DNA from: Sphingomonas adhaesiva
GTDB taxonomy: Bacteria; Pseudomonadota; Alphaproteobacteria; Sphingomonadales; Sphingomonadaceae
DNA: 64,000 bases
Direction of reading: 5' to 3'
Assembly (NCBI RefSeq): GCF_002374855.1
Contig: NZ_NWVC01000003.1
Span: 434,001 to 498,000 of the forward strand
Shown here: positions 56,571 through 64,000 of the stretch, piece after piece
Layout: every line of letters begins with the position of its first letter
Numbering within the stretch: position 1 is the stretch's first letter
Made by a program: the position numbers and the translations under genes
Notes under the pieces: model-generated
What the model was told of the DNA's origin: nothing
Database searches by the model: none
What the model saw: the letters and a program-made list of their open reading frames with translations, nothing else

Positions 56571-57983
56571 TCATCCCATCGCGGCCTGCGCGCCCTTCAG
56601 ATCCTCCACGAACTTCGCATATTCCGCTTCCTTCGCCGCCGGATCGGGCAGGCGCAGCAGATAGCTGGGGTGGACGGTGACCCATGCCGCGCCGCCATCG
56701 GGCAGCGTCTGCACCCGCCCGCGTTCGCGCCCGATCGTCATCGCCCGGCCGAACAGGCTGCGCGCGGCGGTGGCGCCCAGCGCGACCGTCATGCGCGGGC
56801 GCAGCAGCAGGCGTTCCTGCTCGATCCACCAGCGGCAGGCGTCGATCTCGCCCGCGTCGGGCTTGGCATGGATGCGGCGCCGGCCGCGCGGCTCGAACTT
56901 GAAATGCTTGACCGCGTTGGTGACGTAGGCGGCGGCGCGGTCGATCCCGGCATCGGCGATCGCGCGGTCGAACACCTGACCCGCCGGGCCGACGAACGGG
57001 CGACCGGCCACATCCTCCTGATCGCCCGGCTGTTCGCCGACGAACATCAGCGGCGCGTCGAGCGGCCCTTCACCGAACACGGTCTGCGTCGCCGGGCGAT
57101 GGAGCGGGCAGCGCGTGCAACCCGCCGCCTCGTCGCGCAGCGCCGTCCACGCCGCCGCCACGTTGCCGCCCGCCGCGACCCGATCGGTGTCGACGCGATC
57201 CTGTGCCGTGGCGATCATCCCGCTCTCCCGCGCCTGTGCCGTTGCCAGCAACTGCGGCACCAACGCGGTTTCGGGCATGTTTTTCCAGTATTTGCGCGGC
57301 ATCTCCTTCAGCATCGCGCCGACCTTGACCCGCGCCGGGTTGAAGATGCTGGCGTAATAGGTCTTCCACACCTCCTCGACCGGATCGCCTTCGGGCGCGT
57401 CGGCGCGCGCCGCACCCGGCCCCTGCGCCAGCGCGGCGCCGTCCCAGTGGAGCGAAACCTCCGGCGTCAGGATCGACCAGCGCATCGAGGCGAAGCGGTT
57501 GACGAAGAAGGCGGCGTTGGCGCGCACGATGTGGTGATCCGGTTCGAACCACGCGACATAGCGCGTCGCGCCGTCCGCTTCCTCGACCGAGCGAAAGCGC
57601 AGGAAGGCGCGCATCTTGTGGATGTCGCGGCGCACCGCCTTGGCCAGTTCCTCCAGCCGGCGGACCAGCGGGTCGGCGTGATCGTCGGTCAGCCGCGGCG
57701 CATCGCGCAGCCGCCACAACAGCGTGTATAGCAGCGCGAACCGCTGCGGATCGCGGTGTAGCGCGGCGTCGTCGGCTAACGAGAGGAACGCGCGCGGCAC
57801 GCGGAAGGTAGAGGCAGGGGCGGGGGCCGTCGCGGCCGCCGGGGTTTCTGCAAATAGATCCGCGGGCGCATCGCCCACCTGCCACACGACGCGCTCGGGC
57901 GCGACATGGTCGGCGATCAGCGCGCGCGCAGCGCTGCGCCAGGCGTCGATGTCGTCGGGGGCGGAAAGGGTGACGGTACGCAT
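56571..57983 (-). CDS. DUF4130-UdgX fusion, uracil-DNA binding protein
   Basis: A 470-residue fusion. Residues 1 to about 260 are the DUF4130-type domain that in other bacteria is encoded beside a radical SAM gene (RVPRAFLSLADDAALHRDPQ, KMRAFLRFRSVEEADGATRY, EMPRKYWKNMPE). Residues about 275-470 are UdgX: AGCTRCPLHRPAT with two Fe-S cysteines, FVGEQPGDQEDVAGRPFVGP, and the UdgX-specific loop GRRRIHAKPD with the reactive His, then WVTVHPSYLLRLPD. In UdgX that His forms a covalent link to the sugar after uracil removal. The ATG at 57983 opens the conserved N-terminus. It belongs with the hemerythrin and radical SAM genes upstream. Confidence 0.92.
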   Translation of the reverse strand: MRTVTLSAPDDIDAWRSAARALIADHVAPERVVWQVGDAPADLFAETPAAATAPAPASTFRVPRAFLSLADDAALHRDPQRFALLYTLLWRLRDAPRLTDDHADPLVRRLEELAKAVRRDIHKMRAFLRFRSVEEADGATRYVAWFEPDHHIVRANAAFFVNRFASMRWSILTPEVSLHWDGAALAQGPGAARADAPEGDPVEEVWKTYYASIFNPARVKVGAMLKEMPRKYWKNMPETALVPQLLATAQARESGMIATAQDRVDTDRVAAGGNVAAAWTALRDEAAGCTRCPLHRPATQTVFGEGPLDAPLMFVGEQPGDQEDVAGRPFVGPAGQVFDRAIADAGIDRAAAYVTNAVKHFKFEPRGRRRIHAKPDAGEIDACRWWIEQERLLLRPRMTVALGATAARSLFGRAMTIGRERGRVQTLPDGGAAWVTVHPSYLLRLPDPAAKEAEYAKFVEDLKGAQAAMG

Positions 57984-58029
57984 GGCGGCGGGATGGCCGG
58001 TCCCGGTCGGGCGGGACCGGCCAGCGCGA

Positions 58030-58515
58030 TCAGTCGCGCTCGTCGCCGCCGGGCGGATTGGCCTTGGCGAGCTCCAATTCCTTGGGCTTGCGCTCCTCAT
58101 AGGTATCGGCGAGCCGTTCCTCGGTCGCGGTGTCGAGCTCCTTCTCGGCGGCGGGGAACATCTCTTCCTCCTCCTCGTCGATGTGATGTTCGTAGCGGTG
58201 ACGCATGTGGAAGAATTTGGACTCCCATTCGTCCGACGCGAAATCCTCGTCCATCATCTCGCCGATCAGGTCGTCGACCTCCTTGTGCTCGGCGACCGAG
58301 TGGCGCGCGTCGTCGCGCAACTCGGGATTGCCGAGCATTTCGGCGTAGAGCGATTCCTCCTCGGCGGCGGCGTGGCTCTGCACTTCCAGCCGGAACGCCT
58401 CGAACAGCTTCTTGCGCTTGGCGCTGTCGCCCTTCAGCTCGGCGATCTCCTTCAGCATCTTGCGCTGCTTGTCGTGATCGCGCTTCAGATCGGCATAGAT
58501 TGCGGGGGTAGCCAT
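58030..58515 (-). CDS. Hemerythrin-domain protein
   Basis: A 161-residue four-helix hemerythrin-like protein. Iron-ligand-like residues appear in LKRDHDKQRKML, VQSHAAAEEESLYAEM, VAEHKEVDDLI and YEHHIDEEEEEMFP, the H-HxxxE-HxxxH/E pattern. The C-terminal tail is charged. ATG 58515 has AAGGAG eight bases upstream. It lies between the radical SAM and UdgX-fusion genes on the same strand. Hemerythrins bind oxygen, NO or iron; here a redox-protective role for Fe-S enzymes is inference. Confidence 0.9.
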   Translation of the reverse strand: MATPAIYADLKRDHDKQRKMLKEIAELKGDSAKRKKLFEAFRLEVQSHAAAEEESLYAEMLGNPELRDDARHSVAEHKEVDDLIGEMMDEDFASDEWESKFFHMRHRYEHHIDEEEEEMFPAAEKELDTATEERLADTYEERKPKELELAKANPPGGDERD

Positions 58516-58579
58516 CGGTCGGTCTCCTTCGCCCGCGACAGCGCGCGAGGCGGCAGGTCGTTTCACCCGCGAGCGATTC

Positions 58580-59833
58580 TCACGCAGCGAACAGTTCCAG
58601 CTGGCGGGTCGCCGCCTTGGGCGCGACCAGCGCCGATATGTCGCCGCGGTCGGCGAGCAGCACCGGGCGCCAGTCGTCGGTGACGATGAACGGGCGCACC
58701 TTCGCCACCGACACGGTCAGCCGCGCGATATCGTCGAGCCGCAGCCGCCGCCACCGCCGCGCCGACAGGATACGCGCCACCGCCTTCGTCCCCAGGCCGG
58801 GGATGCGCCACAGCATTTCGCGCGGCGCGCGATTGACGTCGACGGGGAAGCGATCGCGGAACTTGAGCGCCCAGGCGAGCTTCGGGTCGATATCCAGCGG
58901 CAGCATCCCCGTCGTCGCATCGGTCGCGGCGACGACCTCCTGCGGCTGGAATCCGTAGAAGCGCATCAGCCAGTCCGACTGGTACAGGCGATGTTCGCGC
59001 ATCAGCGGCGGGCGCTGGAGCGGCAGGACGGTCGACGCGTCGGGGATCGGGCTGAACGCCGAATAATAGACGCGCCGCAACCCGAAGCGGTCGTACAGCG
59101 TCGAGGCGCGCGCCACGATATCCCCATCGGTCGCGGCATCCGCCCCGACGATCATCTGCGTCGACTGGCCCGCGGGCGCGAAGCGCGGGGCGGAACGATA
59201 GCGTTGGCGCGCGTCGCCGGTGTCGATGATCGCGCGCTTCATGTCGCGCATCGCGCCCTCGATCCGCGCGCCGTCCTTTTCCGGGGCCAGCCGCTTCAGC
59301 CCGCCCGCGGTCGGCAGCTCGACGTTGATCGACACGCGGTCGGCGTGCAGCCCGGCGAGCCGGACCAGCTCGGGATCGGCATCAGGGATCGTCTTCAGGT
59401 GGATGTAGCCGCGGAACTGGTGATCCTCGCGCAGCGAGCGCGCGACCTCGACGATCTGTTCCATCGTGTAATCGGGCGACCGGATGATCCCCGACGAAAG
59501 GAACAGCCCTTCGATATAATTGCGGCGGTAGAAGGAGAGGGTGAGGTTCACGACCTCCTGCGCGGTGAAGCGCGCGCGGCGGACGTTCGAGCTTTTGCGG
59601 TTGATGCAATAATGGCAGTCGAAGATGCAGCTGTTGGTCAGCAGGATCTTGAGCAGCGAGATACACCGGCCGTCCGGGGCGTAGGCATGGCAGATCCCCA
59701 TCCCCTCGGTCGAGCCGATGCCCTTGCCGTCCTTCGAATTGCGTTTCGCGGTGCCGGACGATGCGCAGGACGCATCGTATTTCGCCGCATCGGCCAGGAT
59801 CTCCAGTTTCTGCCGGACGTCGAGCTGCGCCAT
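58580..59833 (-). CDS. Putative DNA-modification/repair radical SAM protein
   Basis: A 417-residue radical SAM protein of the group linked to UDG genes. N-terminus QKLEILADAAKYDASCASSG is typical; the cluster motif is NSCIFDCHYCINRKSSNVRR (CxxxCxxC). The TIM-barrel continues (YIHLKTIPDADPELVRLAGL, DRVSINVELPTAGGLKRLAP), and the C-terminus has a helix-hairpin-helix DNA-binding motif LWRIPGLGTKAVARILSARR. Other in-frame ATGs are at 59857 and 59887; 59833 matches the family start. Reaction unknown; co-location with DUF4130 and UdgX is the recurrent genomic signature. Confidence 0.9.
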   Translation of the reverse strand: MAQLDVRQKLEILADAAKYDASCASSGTAKRNSKDGKGIGSTEGMGICHAYAPDGRCISLLKILLTNSCIFDCHYCINRKSSNVRRARFTAQEVVNLTLSFYRRNYIEGLFLSSGIIRSPDYTMEQIVEVARSLREDHQFRGYIHLKTIPDADPELVRLAGLHADRVSINVELPTAGGLKRLAPEKDGARIEGAMRDMKRAIIDTGDARQRYRSAPRFAPAGQSTQMIVGADAATDGDIVARASTLYDRFGLRRVYYSAFSPIPDASTVLPLQRPPLMREHRLYQSDWLMRFYGFQPQEVVAATDATTGMLPLDIDPKLAWALKFRDRFPVDVNRAPREMLWRIPGLGTKAVARILSARRWRRLRLDDIARLTVSVAKVRPFIVTDDWRPVLLADRGDISALVAPKAATRQLELFAA

Positions 59834-59898
59834 ACGTTCGATATATGTTCCGGCCATCCGCTTGTCGAGGGCGGATCGACCTGCCATGGATCAACCCC

Positions 59899-61206
59899 GT
59901 GCGCGGGATCGTGAATCGTCTGGGGCCGAACGGGCCGTATCTGGCGCTGGCGCTGACGTGCCTGCTCGGCTGGGGGTTCAAGGCGCATTGCGGCGCGGGC
60001 TGGACCGGCGCGGAGCAATATACCACCGGCTGCTACAGCGATGCGGTGCCGTTCTGGGGCTTGCGCGGCGTGGCGGCGGGGCAGGTGCCGTATGTCGAGG
60101 CGCGGATGGAATATCCGGTGCTGACCGGCGCGCTGATCTGGATCGAGGGGCTCGTGGCGCGCGTCGTCGGCGGCGCGCGCGCGGATGCGGCCACCTTCCT
60201 GGGCGTGGTGACGCTGGGCAATACGATCCTGGCGTTCGCGATCCTGGAGATGGTGCGGGGCGCGGGTTCGGGGCTGACCCGCCAATATGCCTGGGCGCTG
60301 GCGCCGCCGCTGGTGCTGTACCTGGGGCATAACTGGGATCTGCTGGCGGGGGCGTTCGCGGTGGCGGCGATGCTGGCGGCGGCACGCGGCCGTCTGCTGC
60401 GCGCGACGGCGCTGGCGGCGCTGGGCGGCGCGGCGAAGCTGTTTCCGGTGCTGATGCTGCCGTTGCTGGGGCTGGCCGCATTGTTCGCGCCGGCGCGGCC
60501 GTGGCGGGCGCGGGTCGTCGCGGCGGCGGCGCTGGTGGCGGTCGCGGTGGCGGCGTGGGGTGCGGTCAACGTGCCGGTCGCGGCGCTGGCATTCGACAAC
60601 TGGCGCGAGTTCTACGCCTTTTCCAGCGAGCGCTCGGGCACGGCGGCGAGTGTGTGGGAATTGATGACGCAGTTCGGCTGGTGGGCCACTGATATCCCGA
60701 CGCGCAACGGGTGGTCGTTCGTGCTGTTCGTCGGCGGCGCGGCGACGATCGTTATGGTGGGCTGGCGGCAGCACGGGGAGCGCCCTTGGTTGCTGTTCAC
60801 CCCGGTGCTGGCGTGGTTCCTGTTGACCAACAAGGTCTATTCGCCGCAGTTCGACCTGTGGCTGTGGCCGCTGCTGGTGCTGACGGGGACGCGCGCACGG
60901 CCGATGGCGCTGTTCCTGCTGGGCGATATCGCCGCCTATTTCGCCGAATTCTGGATGTTCGCCGGGATGGAGGGCGCGTCCCCCTCCGCGACGCAGGGCG
61001 ATATCCTGGCCGCGGCGATCGTGCGCGGGGTGGCGATGCTGTGGCTGATCCATGCCGCGGTGCGCGATCCCGCGCCGCGGTGGTCGGATCAGCTGCGGGC
61101 CGCCGCGTCGTCCGGCAGCGCGCGCGCCGGCGGGGCGCCCGGCAGCGACGCGACGGTGGCATCCAGCGCCGCCTCCAGCGCACCGGCGGCGCGCGACCAG
61201 GCATAG
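59899..61206 (+). CDS. GT87-like polytopic glycosyltransferase
   Basis: A membrane protein of about 435 residues with 10-11 hydrophobic segments. The early loop GCYSDAVPFWGLRGVAAGQV followed by YVEARMEYPVLTGALIW is typical of the GT87/DUF2029 family of lipid-linked sugar transferases. LAALGGAAKLFPVLMLPLLG is another family segment. The start is unclear: GTG 59899, GTG 59911 or ATG 59845, none with a strong ribosome site; 59845 overlaps the divergent radical SAM gene. Its 3' end overlaps the converging glycosyltransferase gene by 118 bp; the last 30 residues are low-complexity. Confidence 0.8.
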   Translation: MRGIVNRLGPNGPYLALALTCLLGWGFKAHCGAGWTGAEQYTTGCYSDAVPFWGLRGVAAGQVPYVEARMEYPVLTGALIWIEGLVARVVGGARADAATFLGVVTLGNTILAFAILEMVRGAGSGLTRQYAWALAPPLVLYLGHNWDLLAGAFAVAAMLAAARGRLLRATALAALGGAAKLFPVLMLPLLGLAALFAPARPWRARVVAAAALVAVAVAAWGAVNVPVAALAFDNWREFYAFSSERSGTAASVWELMTQFGWWATDIPTRNGWSFVLFVGGAATIVMVGWRQHGERPWLLFTPVLAWFLLTNKVYSPQFDLWLWPLLVLTGTRARPMALFLLGDIAAYFAEFWMFAGMEGASPSATQGDILAAAIVRGVAMLWLIHAAVRDPAPRWSDQLRAAASSGSARAGGAPGSDATVASSAASSAPAARDQA

Positions 61207-62213
61207 TCCGCGCGCACCGGCGCGGCCACGGCCGGGCGTTCGCGGCGTAGCGTCGGCACGTCGAGCGATTGCAGCCACGCGGCGGCTTCCGCGACCGGCG
61301 TCGCCGCGCTGACGACGTGCCCGCGATAGGTTTCGACCATGTCGCGCGCGCCCGCCAGTTCCATGACCAGCGGCACGGTGCTGCACGCCATCGCCTCCAG
61401 CACGATCAGCGGGTAGGAATCGATCTTCGACAGATGGATCAGCACGTCGGAGCGGCCGAGCAGGTCGAGCAGCTCGTCCTCCGGGATGCGGCCCAGCACC
61501 TTCACCTGATCCTCCAGCCCGCGTTCGGCGATCAGCGCGTGAAGCCGCGCCATCGTCTCCGCATCCGCGCCGCCGGTGATCCGCGCGTCGAAGGGCACGC
61601 CGCGGTCGCGCAGCAGCGCGCAGGTCTCCACCACCAGGAACGTGCCCTTGCCCTCCGACAGGCGGCTGGAATGGATCAGTTGCAGCCGGTCCGGCATCGT
61701 GTCCCCCGCGGCCGGCACGCTCGACAGCACCGATTGCGGCAGGAAGTTGCGGATCAGCGAGCGCGGCAGCGCCGGCGGCAGCGCGATTTCCAGCTCCTGC
61801 GTGCGCGATATCAGCGCCAGTCGCTGCGCGCGCGCCAGCGCCCATTGGCTCAGCCGGCGCAGCAGCGGATGCGATTGCGAGCGCCAGTTCGATCCCAGGT
61901 GCGGCGTCACCATCACCCGCCGTCCCATCGCCCGCGCCAGCAGGACGAAGCCCAGGTCGGGCAGGTTCACATATTGCACCCACACCAGATCGGGACGCCC
62001 GCGGCGGCAGTGCGACACCAGCCGCCCCAGTTGCCGCAGGTAGCGGCGCAGCGTGGCGCGCGACAGATAGGCGCTGTCGGCGGCGATGCGATCGACCGTC
62101 CAGCGATCGGTATGCGCCGCCAGCGCGGCGGTGCCGCGATCGCAGAACGCCTCCACCCCACCGGGATGGTCGCTCGATCCGCCGACGACGAGCAAGCGGT
62201 GCCGCGCGCTCAT
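61089..62213 (-). CDS. GT4-family glycosyltransferase
   Basis: A 374-residue GT-B glycosyltransferase. The N-domain starts HRLLVVGGSSDHPGGVEAFC; the nucleotide-sugar domain shows LIHSSRLSEGKGTFLVVETC, VKVLGRIPEDELLDLLGRSD and HLSKIDSYPLIVLEAMACST with the E-x7-E type motif. It adds a sugar to a surface polysaccharide repeat. ATG 62213 overlaps the stop of the O-antigen ligase gene upstream (ATGA). The last 40 residues, overlapping the opposite gene, are Ala/Pro-rich. Confidence 0.92.
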   Translation of the reverse strand: MSARHRLLVVGGSSDHPGGVEAFCDRGTAALAAHTDRWTVDRIAADSAYLSRATLRRYLRQLGRLVSHCRRGRPDLVWVQYVNLPDLGFVLLARAMGRRVMVTPHLGSNWRSQSHPLLRRLSQWALARAQRLALISRTQELEIALPPALPRSLIRNFLPQSVLSSVPAAGDTMPDRLQLIHSSRLSEGKGTFLVVETCALLRDRGVPFDARITGGADAETMARLHALIAERGLEDQVKVLGRIPEDELLDLLGRSDVLIHLSKIDSYPLIVLEAMACSTVPLVMELAGARDMVETYRGHVVSAATPVAEAAAWLQSLDVPTLRRERPAVAAPVRADYAWSRAAGALEAALDATVASLPGAPPARALPDDAAARS

Positions 62214-63598
62214 GCCTGCTCAACCCCGAAGGTGCGCGGCTTGCGCGGCGTATCGGGGGCGAACGCCGGACGTGCGGGCGCGCGGCGCAGCGGGGCGCGC
62301 GTCACCGACCAGATCAGCGCGATCGTCAGCATCAGCATCACCTGAAGGATGGTGTCGCGGTCCATCAGGCTGGATTCGGTGCCGTTGTGCGCGATGCAGA
62401 ACACCATCACCGCCAGCAGCATCGCGCCGCGCTGCCCCGACGCGGCCTCGCTGCCCAGCAGGCGCACCAGCGGCCAGACCACCACCAATGCCAGGACCAG
62501 GATCAGCCCCGGGATGCCGATCGTCGAGGCCAGATCGAGGAAGCCGTTATGCCCCTCCGTCACGGTGATGACCCAGCCGCGCGCATATTGGAAGATCGGG
62601 CTGGCGCTGCCGATGTTCCAGAACGATCCGAACCCCGATCCCAGCGGATTGTCGATCGTATAGCGGATCAGCGCGTCCCAGATCAGCGTGCGCCCCGTGA
62701 AGGCGGAGCGATCGTCGAGCACGGACGAGAAGGGCGCGTTGTAGATGTTGATGTAGATCGAGCCGACCAGCAGCGCGACGATGATCGCGCCGATCAGGAA
62801 CAGCCGGTAGCGCGCGTGATAGAAGGTGAACAGCGCACCCAGCACCGCCGCGCCCGCGCACACGCCCAGCGAGGTGCGCGACGTCGTCATCACCAGGAAG
62901 CCGACGGCCAGCGCGACCGCGCCGACCTGCAGCCAGCGCGGCATCCGCCCGCGATCGAACGCGAACATCAGCACCGCGAAGGCGCAGATCGCACCGGCGG
63001 TATTCTTGTGCATGAAGATGCCGCGCCAGTCGCCGATCAGCTTCTTGTCATACACCTCGTCCGCCTGGTGGATGCCCAGTTCGGGATAGGCGAAGACGAC
63101 GATGTAGCTGAGCACCAGCGACACCAGCAGCACCCACCGCGTCAGGTTGACCGTCCGTTCGTACCCCAGCCACCGCACCGCCGCGAACACCGACCAGATC
63201 ACCATCGCGGTCAGCAGGAGCCGGCGGAATCCCACGCCGGGCGCGATCGACCAGGCGATGCTGAGCAGGCACCACCCCAGCGCCAGCGCGATCGGCAGCG
63301 GGACGGTCAGCAGCCGCCGCCAGTCGTGCAGCGGGCGCAGCGCGACCATCGTCAGCACGGTGATCGCGACATAGCCCGCTTGCCGTTGCCAATTGCCGGC
63401 GCCCGTCAGGTCGGCGCCGGTGATCGTCATCATCGGCCCCAGCATGGTCAGCGCCAGCATCGCGACGAAAGTCGCCGCCAGCAGGCCAAGCCGCACCGGC
63501 GCGCCGGCGGGGCGCCGGGCGGGGCCGGCCCTGCCGGCGGTGCCCGAGCCGGCGCCGGTGCCCGTGCCCGTAAAGGTGCGCCGCGGCCTGTCGTTCAT
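62210..63598 (-). CDS. O-antigen ligase (Wzy/WaaL) family protein
   Basis: A 462-residue polytopic membrane protein with about 12 hydrophobic segments. The family region GWCLLSIAWSIAPGVGFRRL, then GDWRGIFMHKNTAGAICAFA and ITVTEGHNGFLDLASTIGIP with the large periplasmic loop, places it in the Wzy_C/O-antigen ligase family. It may polymerise or ligate exopolysaccharide. It overlaps both neighbours by four bases (ATGA), so it is one operon with the GT4 gene and the SGNH acyltransferase gene. Confidence 0.93.
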   Translation of the reverse strand: MNDRPRRTFTGTGTGAGSGTAGRAGPARRPAGAPVRLGLLAATFVAMLALTMLGPMMTITGADLTGAGNWQRQAGYVAITVLTMVALRPLHDWRRLLTVPLPIALALGWCLLSIAWSIAPGVGFRRLLLTAMVIWSVFAAVRWLGYERTVNLTRWVLLVSLVLSYIVVFAYPELGIHQADEVYDKKLIGDWRGIFMHKNTAGAICAFAVLMFAFDRGRMPRWLQVGAVALAVGFLVMTTSRTSLGVCAGAAVLGALFTFYHARYRLFLIGAIIVALLVGSIYINIYNAPFSSVLDDRSAFTGRTLIWDALIRYTIDNPLGSGFGSFWNIGSASPIFQYARGWVITVTEGHNGFLDLASTIGIPGLILVLALVVVWPLVRLLGSEAASGQRGAMLLAVMVFCIAHNGTESSLMDRDTILQVMLMLTIALIWSVTRAPLRRAPARPAFAPDTPRKPRTFGVEQA

Positions 63599-64000
63599 GG
63601 ATGTTCCTTCCTGCCGTCGGCGCCGTCGTCATGAGCGGGGCGGGGTGGTGATGGGGTAGAGGGGGCTGCCAGCCTTGGGGCGGCGGCCCATGCGGAAAGC
63701 CGCCGGGCCAGCGAGGTTCCGGGCAGCAACGCCGCGCGCGCGCCCGATGCGGTCAGATGCTGGTCGTCGGCATAGAACAGCCGCCCGCCATCGGCGTACC
63801 GGCAGCCGCGCGGATCGCACAGCGCGCGCGCCGGGTCGACCAGCAGCCGGCCGGGCGCCGCACCGATCCGCGCGACCGCCGCGCGCGCATCGTCGGCGCG
63901 CGGGCGGGCGCGGGCGTCGTCGCTGTCGGCGGCCTGCCCCGTCGCCACGCCGGCCAGCCAGCGCCGCACGGGCAGTGCCGCGCCGATCACGCGCGCATAG
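63595..64000 (-). CDS. SGNH-type acyltransferase C-terminus, truncated by window end
   Basis: About 135 codons, open to the right edge, so the N-terminus lies beyond 64000. The segment RLFYADDQHLTASGARAALL holds the D-x-x-H motif of SGNH hydrolase-like domains found at the C-terminus of OafA-type acyltransferases that acetylate surface glycans. DPARALCDPRGCRY before it is typical of this domain. The stop overlaps the O-antigen ligase start (ATGA). Confidence 0.72.
   Translation of the reverse strand, partial: YARVIGAALPVRRWLAGVATGQAADSDDARARPRADDARAAVARIGAAPGRLLVDPARALCDPRGCRYADGGRLFYADDQHLTASGARAALLPGTSLARRLSAWAAAPRLAAPSTPSPPRPAHDDGADGRKEHP

Overview
The window is a high-GC, gene-dense chromosome segment that looks like an alphaproteobacterium of the Sphingomonas type. 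The signs are several TonB-dependent receptors, a GapR (DUF2312) protein, a circularly permuted two-piece ssrA gene, and the order ctpA-dsbB-coq7 after proA-nadD-rsfS-rlmH. I see no insertion sequence, prophage, CRISPR array, rRNA or tRNA gene. Lineage is inferred from content and style, not from a marker comparison.

Left part (1-12 kb): a truncated TonB-dependent receptor is followed by a NagX-type membrane acyltransferase and a convergent TPR-sulfotransferase. Next comes a module of cytochrome P450, TonB receptor, TetR regulator, EthD-domain protein and epoxide-hydrolase-like alpha/beta hydrolase. The two transcription units of this module carry near-identical palindromes in their control regions, so one TetR protein probably governs uptake, oxidation and hydrolysis of one unknown hydrophobic compound. 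An OmpA/opacity-like barrel protein and an HNH nuclease follow.

Middle (12-36 kb): mostly housekeeping genes: pyruvate kinase, a secreted amidohydrolase, GapR, a PilZ protein, a HerA-like ATPase, yebC, ruvC-ruvA-ruvB, ptsP (EI-Ntr with GAF), a RodZ-like protein, cpoB, tilS and ftsH. Inserted among them is a polymorphic-toxin/immunity pair at 17.2-18.8 kb. A second TonB-receptor-like barrel stands at 33 kb, convergent with ligA across a very good bidirectional terminator.

36-46 kb: ligA, an Rrf2 regulator that appears to be leaderless, and the permuted tmRNA gene (tag ANDNEALAMAA) transcribed away from it. Then come a bestrophin, an acyl-CoA dehydrogenase/SDR operon facing an SDR/MFS operon, a CHAP-domain protein and msrB.

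46-56 kb: proA-nadD-rsfS-rlmH-envC-ctpA-dsbB-coq7 and a small secreted protein form one long tightly packed same-strand series, followed by DUF2306, DJ-1/PfpI, DedA and aldo/keto reductase genes.

56-64 kb: a DNA-damage locus (DUF4130-UdgX fusion, hemerythrin, radical SAM protein), then a surface-polysaccharide set (GT87-like membrane protein, GT4 glycosyltransferase, O-antigen ligase, and the C-terminus of an SGNH acyltransferase cut by the window end). Dispersed palindromic repeats lie at 18.9, 21.4-21.7, 41.2 and 56.4 kb.
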